The notes beneath the pieces were generated by a model. It did not search any database and was not told the DNA's origin. It saw nothing but the letters and a program-made list of their open reading frames with translations. Shown one piece after another: positions 52,401-63,100 of a stretch of DNA of 64,000 bases (within the stretch, counting starts at the first letter, position 1; each line of letters opens with the position of its first letter). The DNA is from JACJYM01 sp965230495 (GTDB lineage: Bacteria > Bacteroidota > Bacteroidia > Chitinophagales > Saprospiraceae), in contig CBDDLC010000002.1 of NCBI GenBank assembly GCA_965230495.1, positions 186,001-250,000 on the forward strand, read 5' to 3'. The position numbers and the translations under genes were made by a program.

Positions 52401-55400
52401 ACCTGTAGCATCAGAAGGACCTTCATTAGTTACAGTAATAGTAAATGTTACATTTTCACCTATAGAAGGCAATCCATTATCTACTACTTTAATCAAGTTA
52501 AGGTCAACTTCCGGGATAAAACCAAAGTCTACGGTCATATCACCATCATTATCGTTAGCGTCATCTTGATCACCGCCAGTTCCTGGTTCGTTAGTAGTTT
52601 CTCCATTAACAGTAAGTGTAATAACCGGAGAGGTTACCGCAGTACCAGAACCACCGGGTTGGTCACCATTATCATCATTATCTTCACTATTATCATTAGT
52701 ATCTGTATTAGAAGAACTAGTAGGATAATCTTCAGGCGTATTAGGTATTCTCACTTGATAATCACCAGGAGCAAGTCCATCGAAGAAGTAATTACCATCA
52801 GCATCAGTTACATCGGTATCAATTACGTCCCCATTATCATCTAACAATTGAACAGTTACCCCTTGAATACCTTCTTCACCAGCATCTAGGATACCATTAT
52901 CATTATAATCTAAGAAGACAGTAGAACCGATACTACCTACGGATTGAGGTTGCACAACAGCGTCGTCCGCATCGTCTTCATCATCAGGATCTTCCGTATC
53001 ATTAGGATCACCGTCATCCTGACTACCGATATTTCCATCACCATCCGTATCTGGTCCATTATCAGGAGTAGAGTCAGTATCTGGTTCGTTAGTATTAGTA
53101 ATTTCTGCTATGTTAGTGTAATCACCAGTGGCAAGAACAGTAGCAGTTATCTGTAGTGAAGTAGAAGCACCATCTGCAAGATTACCGATGTTCCAAATAC
53201 CAGTAGTATTGTTATAAACACCAGCAGGCGAAGCAGATACGAAAGTATAGCCAGAAGGTAAGTTATCAGTTACTTGTACACCTGTAGCATCAGAAGGACC
53301 TTCATTAGTTACAGTGATAGTAAATGTTACATTTTCACCTATAGAAGGCAATCCATTGTCTACTACTTTAATCAAGTTAAGGTCAACTTCCGGGATAAAA
53401 CCAAAGTCTACGGTCATATCACCATCATTATCGTTAGCGTCATCTTGATCACCACCAGTTCCTGGTTCGTTAGTAGTTTCTCCATTAACAGTAAGTGTAA
53501 TAACCGGAGAGGTTACCGCACTACCAGAACCACCGGGTTGATCACCATTATCATCATTATCTTCACTATTATCATTAGTATCTGTATTAGAAGAACTAGT
53601 AGGATAATCTTCAGGCGTATTAGGTATTCTCACTTGATAATCACCAGGAGCAAGTCCATCGAAGAAGTAATTACCATCAGCATCAGTTACATCGGTATCA
53701 ATTACATCCCCATTATCATCTAATAGTTGAACAGTTACCCCTTGAATACCTTCTTCACCAGCATCTAGGATACCATTATCATTATAATCTAAGAAGACAG
53801 TAGAACCGATACTACCTACGGATTGAGGTTGCACAACAGCGTCGTCCGCATCGTCTTCATCATCAGGATCTTCCGTATCATTAGGATCACCGTCATCCTG
53901 ACTACCAATATTTCCATCACCATCCGTATCTGGTCCATTATCAGGAGTAGAGTCAGTATCTGGTTCGTTAGTATTAGTAATTTCTGCTATGTTAGTGTAA
54001 TCACCAGTGGCAAGAACAGTAGCAGTTATCTGTAGTGAAGTAGAAGCACCATCTGCAAGATTACCGATGTTCCAAATACCAGTAGTATTGTTATAAACAC
54101 CAGCAGGCGAAGCAGATACGAAAGTATAGCCAGAAGGTAAGTTATCAGTTACTTGTACACCTGTAGCATCAGAAGGACCTTCATTAGTTACGGTGATAGT
54201 AAATGTTACATTTTCACCTATAGAAGGCAATCCATTATCTACTACTTTAATCAAGTTAAGGTCAACTTCCGGGATAAAACCAAAGTCTACGGTCATATCA
54301 CCGTTTGCATCATTAGCGTCATCTTGATCACCTCCTGAACCTGGCTCATCAGTAGTCTCAGTTCCTGGAGAAAGCGTAATAACTGGAGAAGTTACCGCAG
54401 TACCGGAACCACCAGGTTGATCACCATTATCATCATTATCTTCACTATTATCGTTAGTATCTGTATTAGAAGAACTAGTAGGATAATCTTCAGGCGTATT
54501 AGGTATTCTCACCTGATAATCACCAGGAGCAAGTCCATCAAAGAAGTAATTACCATCAGCATCAGTTATATCGGTATCAATCACGTCCCCATTATCATCT
54601 AATAATTGAACAGTTACCCCTTGAATACCTTCTTCACCAGCATCCTGTATACCGTTATCATTATAATCTAGGAAAACAGTAGAACCAATACTCATTAACT
54701 CAGGAACAAAGCCAAAGTCTACGGTCATATCACCGTTTGCATCATTAGCATCATCTTGATCACCTCCTGAACCTGGTTCATTTGTAGTTTCCTGACCAGC
54801 TGCTAAATTGATAACTGGAGAAGTTACTGCAGTACCTGTTCCACCAGGTTGGTCACCATTATCATCATTATCCTGACCATTATCATTAGTGTCCGTATTA
54901 GAAGAACTAGTAGGATATTGGTCATCAGGGTTAGGAATTCTAATTTGATAATCACCTTCGCTAAGTCCATCGAAGAAATAGTTACCATCAGCATCAGTTA
55001 CATCGGTATCGATTACATCGCCATTTTCATCTAGTAACTCAACAGTAATACCTTCTAATCCCTCTTCACCGTCATCAAAAATACCGTTATCATTGGCGTC
55101 GATAAAAACAGTAGACCCAATTGATAATTCAGCGGGGATAAAACCAAAGTCAATAGTCATATCACCGTTAGAATCTTCAGCATCATCTTGAGTTCCTCCA
55201 GAACTTGGCTCATTTGTTGTTTCATTTCCTGGAGACAAAGTGATAAGAGGAGAAGTTACCGCAGTGCCGGAACCACCAGGTTGATCACCGTTGTCATCAT
55301 TGTCCTGACTATTATCATTTGTATCAGTAGGAGTTGAACTTGTAGGATAAGATACATCTGGCGTAGGAATTCTCACCTGATAAACTCCAGGCATTAGATC

Positions 55401-58400
55401 ATCAAAGAAATAATTACCATCAGCATCAGTTACATCGGTATCAACCACATCACCATTTTCATCTAGTAGTTCAACAGTAACACCTTCGATACCACCTTCT
55501 GTCATATCTTGTATACCATTGTCATTATTGTCAACAAATACTGTAGATCCAATACTTACTCTTGCAAAGAACCCAAAATCAACAGTTAGATTTGTATTGT
55601 TGTCTGTATCGCCATCGTTAGTAGGCTCAGAGTTTAGGTCTAATGTGATAGCCTTTGAAATAATTCCGAAACCTGCTACTTCCTCACCATTATCATCGTT
55701 ATTAACATCATTGTCAGGATCCGGAGCTTCACCATTACCTGTACTTGAATTATATCCTTCAAGAGGATTTCCATTGTTAAAGCTAGTAGGATCAACTTGT
55801 ACAATATAATCTCCAGGTACAAGGTTCGTGAATAGATATTCACCATCCGCATTAGTAGTTGCGGTAAGACCAGTATTTACATCTGGAATATTATCTCCAT
55901 CAGTATCTTCCCAAAGTATTAGTTTAACTCCTTGAATTGGAGATTCATCACCATCAAAAATTCCATTATTATTATTGTCATTCCATACCACATTTCCTAG
56001 GGATAGATCATCACATAAATCAGCAGTAACAGTAACTTCATCTTCTGCTACACAACCACTCTCAGTAAATACTTTTACAGTATATGTTCTTGTTACATTA
56101 GTAGTTGCTGTCGGATTGGCTACGACAATGCTGCTCAATCCATTCGAAGGACTCCATAGGTAACCAGTAATAACATCAGTAGACCCCGCAGGAAGTGATC
56201 CAGTAGGGTTACCACCTAGTACAACAGGCTCACTATTACATGATAGAACATCATCTCCAGCATCGGCTATAGGATCAAGTGCTGAATCCTTAGTAACAGT
56301 TACCTGATCGGTAGCAACACAACCATTTTTACTTACCGTTAGAGTATAAGTCATTGTGTTTACGCCATCTGGTAAGCAAACTTCTGGATTAGAAATAGTT
56401 GTTGAACTTAGATAGTCAGAAGGGCTCCACACATATGTACCACCAGGTACTGCTATTTCCTCCGGTGTGCCACCTATTTCTACACAACCTTCAGTACAGA
56501 CTCCAACATTTGCATCTCCTGCATCTGCCCATACTTCAGAACCAATTTCTATCTCGTGTTCATAGTCACTGAAACATCCGCCAAGAGAATAAACTCTTAG
56601 AGTAACGGTTCTAGTCGTTTCTGCTAAAGCATTAGGGAATGTAACTTGTTCAACTCTATCGTCAGTATCACCATCAGCAGTTACACCACCATCAAAATTC
56701 CATTCATAAGTAGAACCAGCACCCGCATCAAGAGCTTCAAAAGTTACTTCGACAGCTGGACATGTAAAATCAGGTGCTATAATATCAGAGATAGGCTGTG
56801 CTTCTACAGTTACAGTTACATTGTCAGTTCCTTTACAACCTAATTCATCGGTAATAGTTACTGTATAAGTTCTTGTTTCATTAGGACAAACTGTAATCGA
56901 GCAGTTTTCTTCTCCAGTATTCCATTGGCATTCAGTATTACCGAAGCCACCTAAAGCACTTGCGGTCAAAGTAACACACTGTCCATTACATATGGCGACA
57001 TCTTGACCTGCATCAACAGGAAGAACACAATCATAAAATCCAATATCTAAAGAGTGATTGGTTTCACCCGGAAGACCTGTTGTAAAGCTTATGGAGGCTT
57101 TATCTAAAACATTATCTGGTACTCCAAATCCCTTAATAGTGGCATCACTATCAATAAGATCATGCTGGTTACCATTGGCATTAGGTATTGTTAAAATTAA
57201 ATTTTCACCGTTATATTCGAAACCATCTTCAGAATCTTCAACAACGATAAAATAGTTAGTCTCAAATTCAAGACCAGTATTAAAATAATAGTACCCATGA
57301 TCATCCGTTGTTGTTTGATCTACAAGTGTACCATCTTCTGCGTATAAACTTATAGTTGCTCCTTTAATAGGTTCTTCTTCAGGATCTTGAATTCCATTAT
57401 TGTTGTCGTCTATCCAAACGTAATCACCTACTTCAATGGGTGCAGGGTCACAAAATACTTCTATATCTCCAAGACCGTTGGCTTTACCAAAGCCATCAGG
57501 ATTATTGGTATCAGATTGTATAAATTCGTAAGCTGTCAGTGGTGATCCATCCGTAACACTAAATCTAACCACACCTTGAGACCAAGCTCTAAAAGGATCA
57601 ATTACAGTGGACATTGCTTCACCAGAACCAGCAAATTTAGCTAGTGCACCTGTTGCTGTTTCTGTATGACCTAAGTAAGCATCACCACAGAAAAACTCTC
57701 CACCACCAGGTCCTTCTCCATTATTTGCACCACAACCTGTTTTACCAAGAGATTCTCCGTTATTTTCAAGAGTATAAGAACCATCTCCATTTGGATCAGC
57801 TCTTAAAACATCACCAGGAGCGAAAATACTGTAAAGCGTATTATCTCCATCGTTGGTAGAATAGTTTTGGAAACCATATTGGTCTCCAGATCTGTTTCTA
57901 ACCCCTAAGATCATAGCTCCGTCAACTTCGAACTCAATGTCAGTCAACATTGGTTGGGAGACCCCGCTACTAGGCCATTCACTGTCCCAGGCACCCCACT
58001 GAGCACCACCACCTGCACCTCTTGTCCAGTCAAATGGGAAGTTAACTATATATTCATCTGCCGCTGCAAACGTATTAGTTTCAGGGTCAAATTCATATAC
58101 ATAAGCTTCAGGAGTAGAACCATCGGATTCTCCACTACAAACACCTCCTAAATATAATTTTCCAGCATAATATTTGAGAGCGAAAGGCCTCCAATCATCT
58201 CCACATCCCGGATTAGGTGTAGGTAAAGTAGCTGAAAGAGTAGGGTTGTTAGTTACGGGATTTTGTATGTCAATTAGAATTAACGTTTTATCAAAAAGGT
58301 TAGTAACATATAAAGTCTTACCATCATCAGAAATGTCAATATCACCAATACCTACTTTTCCTATTTTCACATAAGCATCTGCATCTCGTGATGGAGACCC

Positions 58401-59690
58401 CCAGTTAGCTGGTAAATCTCTATTTAAGACTTCACCAACATTTATTCCTAAATCTGTTGCCAAGTTAACATATTCATAAGGAGTACCACCAGTACCACTT
58501 GAATAATCAATACCATAAATGGCACCAAGTCCACCAGGCCCTAAACCTACGTGTCTTTTTAAATAAGCACTATAAAGAGATAGTTTACTATATCTGTGGT
58601 AAGCTATTCCATAAAGAGAACCAACTTGAGAACCAATGGCTTCTGAGGTATACGGGGTGTAATCAGCTGAACCGGGGAAACCGGTATCTAGGTAATTTGT
58701 GGTTCCAATGGCATCTCTACCTCCTGCGTTTCCACCTGCTAAAGGATCCCCATTGATAAATGAGGTTGTTGTATAAAGAGGATCTTCAGTGTGGCAATAA
58801 TCCGTAGGAATTGATATAGCTAAATCTTCATTACAAGAAGGACCAGACATATATCTTACTTGTAAGTTGTCTATATCCCCTTCAGTAGTTACATAATACC
58901 CAAAAGGTATGATATATTCCATTCTGTATATCTGCCCATTGGTGAAGTCAACATTTGGAAAGTTAAAGTTTCCGTTGACGTCAGTATCAACAGAGCTTAC
59001 TAAGACGGAATTACCATCAGCATCACTTCCATAAAGTCTTATTTCGATATTTGCATATCCTTGGAAGACCTGATCGTTATTGGCATTGTAGTTAAAGTCT
59101 CCATATACTTTACCTGAAATTCCTGTATCTCCATTAACGCTTACTACATAAGCACTGGAGTTTGAACAACCAAAGTCATCAACCACTGTCACTGTGTAGG
59201 TTCCAGAAGGAATCCCACTTAAAGTAGCTCCAGATTCTCCATTACTCCAAATGTAGTTTACATTTCCAGTACCGCTTGCACTAACTGTCAAAGAACCGTC
59301 GCTATTTCCGCAGGTGGCGTTTGTAATGTTATTTAAATTAATAGTAGGAGTGGTACCTACAATAACCATTATCTCATCCGAAGCGGAACATCCTGCACCT
59401 GTACTTAATTCTACGGTGTATAAGGTTGAGGTATTTGGTGTTACATACGCAAAGTAGTCAGTAGAAATCTCTACACCATTTTCCTTCCATGAATATGTAG
59501 CTCCTTGTGGAAGAGGAGTAATACCATCAGAAACTGTTAGGTAAGCCGTTTCGCCCTGACATATTATTATATCGTCACCAGCATCTACGGAACATTGGGA
59601 GTGGAGGTTTTTTTGGCATAAAAACACCAATCCTAGAATTAGGAATCTAATTGTTAGTCTGTAGTTCATTTTTTCTAAATGTGTTATCAA
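49407..59690 (-). CDS. Giant SdrD_B/DUF11 adhesin with T9SS type A sorting domain
   Basis: The 3427-residue exported protein has, in order: a signal peptide (LTIRFLILGLVFLCQKNLHS); a SprB-like repeat near residues 115-185; a first Cna-B/SdrD_B domain; a beta-propeller-like region at about 330-740 (GDIDISDDGKTLYVTNLFDK); another SdrD_B domain (VGDYVWIDDNNNGIQDPEE); and two or three PKD or Ig-like domains. Four SdrD_B domains follow, then alternating DUF11 (FTITVTNEGPSDATGVQVTD) and SdrD_B domains, a last Cna-B domain, a fibronectin-like module (LPVEYEYFRGHYD), and a type A sorting domain (IYPNPARHYINLDI). Linkers are very Asp-rich. SdrD_B domains bind calcium and form rigid stalks. The start could also be the ATG at codon 8. 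Confidence 0.9.
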   Translation of the reverse strand: MITHLEKMNYRLTIRFLILGLVFLCQKNLHSQCSVDAGDDIIICQGETAYLTVSDGITPLPQGATYSWKENGVEISTDYFAYVTPNTSTLYTVELSTGAGCSASDEIMVIVGTTPTINLNNITNATCGNSDGSLTVSASGTGNVNYIWSNGESGATLSGIPSGTYTVTVVDDFGCSNSSAYVVSVNGDTGISGKVYGDFNYNANNDQVFQGYANIEIRLYGSDADGNSVLVSSVDTDVNGNFNFPNVDFTNGQIYRMEYIIPFGYYVTTEGDIDNLQVRYMSGPSCNEDLAISIPTDYCHTEDPLYTTTSFINGDPLAGGNAGGRDAIGTTNYLDTGFPGSADYTPYTSEAIGSQVGSLYGIAYHRYSKLSLYSAYLKRHVGLGPGGLGAIYGIDYSSGTGGTPYEYVNLATDLGINVGEVLNRDLPANWGSPSRDADAYVKIGKVGIGDIDISDDGKTLYVTNLFDKTLILIDIQNPVTNNPTLSATLPTPNPGCGDDWRPFALKYYAGKLYLGGVCSGESDGSTPEAYVYEFDPETNTFAAADEYIVNFPFDWTRGAGGGAQWGAWDSEWPSSGVSQPMLTDIEFEVDGAMILGVRNRSGDQYGFQNYSTNDGDNTLYSIFAPGDVLRADPNGDGSYTLENNGESLGKTGCGANNGEGPGGGEFFCGDAYLGHTETATGALAKFAGSGEAMSTVIDPFRAWSQGVVRFSVTDGSPLTAYEFIQSDTNNPDGFGKANGLGDIEVFCDPAPIEVGDYVWIDDNNNGIQDPEEEPIKGATISLYAEDGTLVDQTTTDDHGYYYFNTGLEFETNYFIVVEDSEDGFEYNGENLILTIPNANGNQHDLIDSDATIKGFGVPDNVLDKASISFTTGLPGETNHSLDIGFYDCVLPVDAGQDVAICNGQCVTLTASALGGFGNTECQWNTGEENCSITVCPNETRTYTVTITDELGCKGTDNVTVTVEAQPISDIIAPDFTCPAVEVTFEALDAGAGSTYEWNFDGGVTADGDTDDRVEQVTFPNALAETTRTVTLRVYSLGGCFSDYEHEIEIGSEVWADAGDANVGVCTEGCVEIGGTPEEIAVPGGTYVWSPSDYLSSTTISNPEVCLPDGVNTMTYTLTVSKNGCVATDQVTVTKDSALDPIADAGDDVLSCNSEPVVLGGNPTGSLPAGSTDVITGYLWSPSNGLSSIVVANPTATTNVTRTYTVKVFTESGCVAEDEVTVTADLCDDLSLGNVVWNDNNNNGIFDGDESPIQGVKLILWEDTDGDNIPDVNTGLTATTNADGEYLFTNLVPGDYIVQVDPTSFNNGNPLEGYNSSTGNGEAPDPDNDVNNDDNGEEVAGFGIISKAITLDLNSEPTNDGDTDNNTNLTVDFGFFARVSIGSTVFVDNNDNGIQDMTEGGIEGVTVELLDENGDVVDTDVTDADGNYFFDDLMPGVYQVRIPTPDVSYPTSSTPTDTNDNSQDNDDNGDQPGGSGTAVTSPLITLSPGNETTNEPSSGGTQDDAEDSNGDMTIDFGFIPAELSIGSTVFIDANDNGIFDDGEEGLEGITVELLDENGDVIDTDVTDADGNYFFDGLSEGDYQIRIPNPDDQYPTSSSNTDTNDNGQDNDDNGDQPGGTGTAVTSPVINLAAGQETTNEPGSGGDQDDANDANGDMTVDFGFVPELMSIGSTVFLDYNDNGIQDAGEEGIQGVTVQLLDDNGDVIDTDITDADGNYFFDGLAPGDYQVRIPNTPEDYPTSSSNTDTNDNSEDNDDNGDQPGGSGTAVTSPVITLSPGTETTDEPGSGGDQDDANDANGDMTVDFGFIPEVDLNLIKVVDNGLPSIGENVTFTITVTNEGPSDATGVQVTDNLPSGYTFVSASPAGVYNNTTGIWNIGNLADGASTSLQITATVLATGDYTNIAEITNTNEPDTDSTPDNGPDTDGDGNIGSQDDGDPNDTEDPDDEDDADDAVVQPQSVGSIGSTVFLDYNDNGILDAGEEGIQGVTVQLLDDNGDVIDTDVTDADGNYFFDGLAPGDYQVRIPNTPEDYPTSSSNTDTNDNSEDNDDNGDQPGGSGSAVTSPVITLTVNGETTNEPGTGGDQDDANDNDGDMTVDFGFIPEVDLNLIKVVDNGLPSIGENVTFTITVTNEGPSDATGVQVTDNLPSGYTFVSASPAGVYNNTTGIWNIGNLADGASTSLQITATVLATGDYTNIAEITNTNEPDTDSTPDNGPDTDGDGNIGSQDDGDPNDTEDPDDEDDADDAVVQPQSVGSIGSTVFLDYNDNGILDAGEEGIQGVTVQLLDDNGDVIDTDVTDADGNYFFDGLAPGDYQVRIPNTPEDYPTSSSNTDTNDNSEDNDDNGDQPGGSGTAVTSPVITLTVNGETTNEPGTGGDQDDANDNDGDMTVDFGFIPEVDLNLIKVVDNGLPSIGENVTFTITVTNEGPSDATGVQVTDNLPSGYTFVSASPAGVYNNTTGIWNIGNLADGASTSLQITATVLATGDYTNIAEITNTNEPDTDSTPDNGPDTDGDGNIGSQDDGDPNDTEDPDDEDDADDAVVQPQSVGSIGSTVFLDYNDNGILDAGEEGIQGVTVQLLDDNGDVIDTDVTDADGNYFFDGLAPGDYQVRIPNAPEDYPTSSSNTDTNDNSEDNDDNGDQPGGSGTAVISPVITLTPNGETTNEPGTGGDQDDANDNDGDMTVDFGFIPEVDLNLIKIVDQSLVNIGENVTFTITVTNEGPSDATGVQVTDNLPSGYTFVSASPAGVYNNTTGIWNIGNLADGASTSLQITATVTGVNDYINIAEITSTNEPDTDSTPGNGADTDGDGDIGSQDPDSTFDPDDEDDGDDAFVIPQAVGSIGSTVFLDSNSNGMLDAGEEGIPGITVQLLDDNGDVIDTDVTDADGNYFFDGLAPGDYQVRIPNTPEDYPTSSPNTDMNDNGQDNDDNGDQPGGSGTAVISPVITLTPNGETTNEPGTGGNQDNANDDDGDMTVDFGFIPEVDLNLIKVVNDGLPSIGDNVTFTITVTNEGPSDATGVQVTDNLPSGFSFVSATPNTYNPNTGIWNIGNLADGASTSLQITATVLANGDYTNIAEITDVNETDTDSTPDNGPDTDGDGNIGSQDDGDPNDTEDPDDEDDADDATVTPVGTISGYVWEDSDGDGDGDTPIVGIQLTLLDENNNPVGTARTDGNGFYEFVDLLPGNYTIVEQPETEINPEYLDVYDGDESNDGDPTDGILNTDDIINVVLTLGEDDEDNNFVEILESVLPVEYEYFRGHYDSKEDVNKLEWATVSEVNNDYFKVFRKFEDGNWVVIDEVEGQGNSNTLQVYNLPDSDIDKDGIYYYRLKQVDYNGNFEFTDIISIVVNRDATTVSSIYPNPARHYINLDIVSNYEGNVQVSIVDDLGRLVRSESVYYSNNTIQYDINDLSPGSYVMKLDVDQTTMFHKFVVIR
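52061..54697 (-). repeat. Three 879-bp near-identical tandem repeats
   Basis: The landmark CGGATTGAGG recurs at 52061, 52940 and 53819, exactly 879 bases (293 codons) apart. Each unit codes for one DUF11 and one SdrD_B domain. Long stretches are identical between units, with scattered third-position changes. A more diverged fourth copy continues to about 51190 with a period of 870. Such a block is prone to recombination and to collapse in assemblies. Confidence 0.92.
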
Positions 59691-60163
59691 ATAAAATTAG
59701 TTAGTGGTTTTTTGGTGTTTCTAGCTAATTTTAAATCATTTACGATGAAGCTTAAACAAACTTTTGATTAACAGGAATTCGTTAGGGTAAGCGAAAGTCA
59801 AAAAGAAATCTTCTCATTAGGAAGATTAAATTAGGTCCTGTCATTCTCATTGTTGCCGCTTCGGGTAAACAAAGTTCACGAATAGGACACAAAATTCATG
59901 CTTTACCACATAATATAGCAATCAAATAAGCATTTATGTCAAATACTTTGCATTTCTTTTTTGTATTGTTTGTTTCTCATTATAAATTATCGTAATGCGT
60001 ATTTATTTAATAAAGAGAATATTACGGATAATCAGTACAATATATATATATATTATTTAATATTTTTTGATTTGATTAACATAAGTTTATATATTTGCCC
60101 CGTAGAACCAGTTTGAGAATTAGATAAAGAACTTAATACAATTATTAAGTAAACGTTTGTCTA
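59691..60163. other. 473-bp intergenic region between divergent adhesin genes
   Basis: This AT-rich stretch holds no open frame I would call. It contains a good promoter for the right-hand gene (60066-60097) and a TA-dinucleotide run at about 60041-60053. I found no TAnnTTTG element reading left for the giant adhesin, so its promoter is not identified. Confidence 0.6.
60066..60097 (+). promoter_or_regulatory. Promoter of the DUF11-array adhesin
   Basis: TTTG at 60066-60069 and TATATTTG at 60090-60097 are separated by 20 bases, matching the Bacteroidota -33/-7 consensus closely. Transcription would start near 60104, about 60 bases before the ATG at 60164. Confidence 0.75.
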
Positions 60164-63100
60164 ATGAAAATTAAAAGGTTTTTAACCCCGGCAATTGCTT
60201 TGGTATCCATTTTTGGTTTCATTTCATTTAATGGAATTGATGCAGTTTCTGAATCTGAGACTTCAGTAATTACTTCGGTAGCACCTCCATCTATTGGGGA
60301 TTTTTTATGGTATGATTCTAACCATAACGGAATTCAAGATCCAGGAGAACCTGGATTGAATGGTGTTAATGTTCAAATATATAGAGAAGTAACTCCGGGG
60401 AATTTTGTCGTAGTGGGTGCGGATATTACGGATGTAGACGGAGTATATGTTTTTGATAATACAAACTCTACACCCTTCTTAGATAATACATTGTATTATA
60501 TAGTGGTCGAAGATCCAATAATGGAACCAGGTAGTATGAATCCTACAGGCCCTACTTTACAAGATGCAGGTCCTATAAGCCCAACTCAGGATGATCTTGA
60601 TTCGGATGCATCAATTGCAGCGGGCGGATTTCCATTTGACGGAAAACCTTATATAGAATATACAACCACCACTGGATTTGCTGCCATTAATAATCTGGAT
60701 TTTGGTTTTTTTACTCTTTGTTCTGAATTGGATGTAAGTATAGATTTGGTAGATGAAATTTGCGAAGGTGAAACAGTAAGACTGAATGTTTTGGTAGACG
60801 GAGGCGTAGAGCCATATGGGTTTGACTGGAGTGATGGACATTCATCATCGGATCCTTTTTATGATGTGAGCCCATCTTCAAATACTACTTACGTAGTTAC
60901 AGTTACAGACGATATAGGATGTACTGCGACAAGTTCTGTAGATACTAGAGTAAGAAGATGTACACTGGATATGGCATTAATTAAAACCATTCCTAATGAT
61001 CCCACTTTTAAAGTTGGAGATATAGCCACATTTACAATCACGGTATGTAATCAAGGAGAAACTGTTGTGGATAGTATAGTTATCCAAGATCATATTCCAA
61101 ATGGTTATACCTTGGTAGATCCGGATTGGACTATTGTTTCTAGTTCTTCTACATACTTTGATGCTAATTATACCATGACTATTACAAATGGCGAATTAGC
61201 TCCTGATGGATTGTTGCCCGGTGTATGTATGGATATACCTATTGATCTGGAAATAGTTACGGGTGCAAATCCTTCCAATCTAGTCAATTATGCCGAAATA
61301 GAAGCCCAAAGAGATATTTTTGGTTTTGAAGATGATTTTGATAGTAACCCAGGAAGTAATACGGCAGAAGAATTGTCCGTAATGCCGGGAGATCCTAATG
61401 ATGATAATTTGACTACGGGTGGTCCTTCTGAATTTGAAGATGAAGATGATCATGATCCGGCCCAAGCTCCTTTTTTCGATCTAGCGTTAAGTAAAACAAT
61501 AGGTGCTGGTGGACCTTTCAAATATGGTGATGTACTGACTTTCGATATTAATATATACAATCAGGGAAATGTCCCTGCAACCGATATCGTGGTATTGGAT
61601 TACGTTCCAAGTGGATTAAGATTTATTGATTCCAACGCTCCTCTTTGGTCATATGATGGCAGTTCGGGAAATGCTTCCTCAATGGTAACAGGAATACTAA
61701 ACCCCGGAGAAACAATGACGATTCCTTTAGTTTTAGAGGTCATCAGTACTGATGATCAAGACGGGTGGCTAAACATTGCTGAGATTTTTGCTGCCGAAGA
61801 TGACAATGGTATTGATAGAACCGATGATGATGTTGATTCACAATACGATGGAGACAGTACTAATGATATTGGAGGAACTCCTGAGACTGATGAGGATGAT
61901 CATATTGATGATGACGGAATGGATAGTGATGGAGATGGTATTACTGATGAAGATGACCATGATCCAGAGTTGATTAAAGTATTTGATTTAGCACTTAAGA
62001 AGGAGCTGATTACTGATCCTCCTTATAGCTATGGTCAGGATCTGATTTTTGAAATTACAGTTTGTAATCAGGGTAACACGGTAGCTAAAGATATTGAGAT
62101 AACGGACTACGTTCCAGATGGGTTAGAATATAATCCATTAGCTAATGGATTTTTAGGATGGACAGGAGCGTCTCCTAATCCGACTAATGTGAATATGACA
62201 CAACTGGCACCAGGTGATTGTCAAACTGAAACAATCATACTTCGAATGGTTCAGGCGGACGATCCACTAGCATGGAATAACTATGCAGAGATCACCAGAG
62301 CATTTGATAATGACTTAGTTGATATGACGAATAATGATGCCGATAGTACTCCGGGAAGTAATACTGCCGAAGAAAATGCAGTCGTTCCAGGGAGTGAGGA
62401 TGATGACAATATGGATGGCGGAGGACCAAGTGTAGGTGAGGATGAAGATGATCATGATCCCGCAGGACCTATGTTTTATGACCTGGCCTTAGACAAAAAA
62501 ACGAATGCTACGGGCCCATTTAGATATGGAGATGAAGCAACATTTACTATTACAGTGCATAATCAAGGGAATCTACCGGTAACTGATATATCAATCATAG
62601 ACTATATACCTTCAGGTTTCTCGTTTGATTCTAATAATTTTCCTACGTGGGTGTTTGATAGTCAGAATAATCAAGCCACAAGTGTTATTAACTTTATAGA
62701 AGCAGGAGGAGAGGCCTCGGTGGACATTGATTTGATTTTTGTTGCTACCACTGATCCGGAAGAAGCATGGACTAATTATGCGGAGATACTACAATTTAAA
62801 GATACCGACGGAATAGATGTCTCTGATCAAGATATTGACAGTACTCCTGATGGAGATAATACTAATGATGTCGGAGGAACTCCTGAGACCGATGAAGATG
62901 ATCATATAGATGACGATGGATTAGACAGTGACGGAGATGGTATAACAGACGAGGATGATCATGATCCTGCAAAACTAGAAGTGTTTGACTTAGCTTTGAA
63001 AAAGGAAATAGTAAGTCTACCTCCATACAATTATGGAGATATGTTTGTTTACGAAATAACAGTATATAATCAAGGCAATATTCCTGCTACTAACATTCAA

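Noticed and set aside
50817..54602. A series of rightward open frames of 60-150 codons, several with identical sequences, opposite the giant adhesin
   Set aside because: They recur at the 879-bp period of the repeat on the other strand, are rich in Ile, Ser and Arg from antisense of Asp/Gly/Thr codons, and have no family resemblance. They are antisense shadows.
60041..60053. TA-dinucleotide run as a phase-variation tract
   Set aside because: It is short and lies about 12 bases upstream of the -33 element rather than within the spacer, so slippage would have little obvious effect on promoter spacing.
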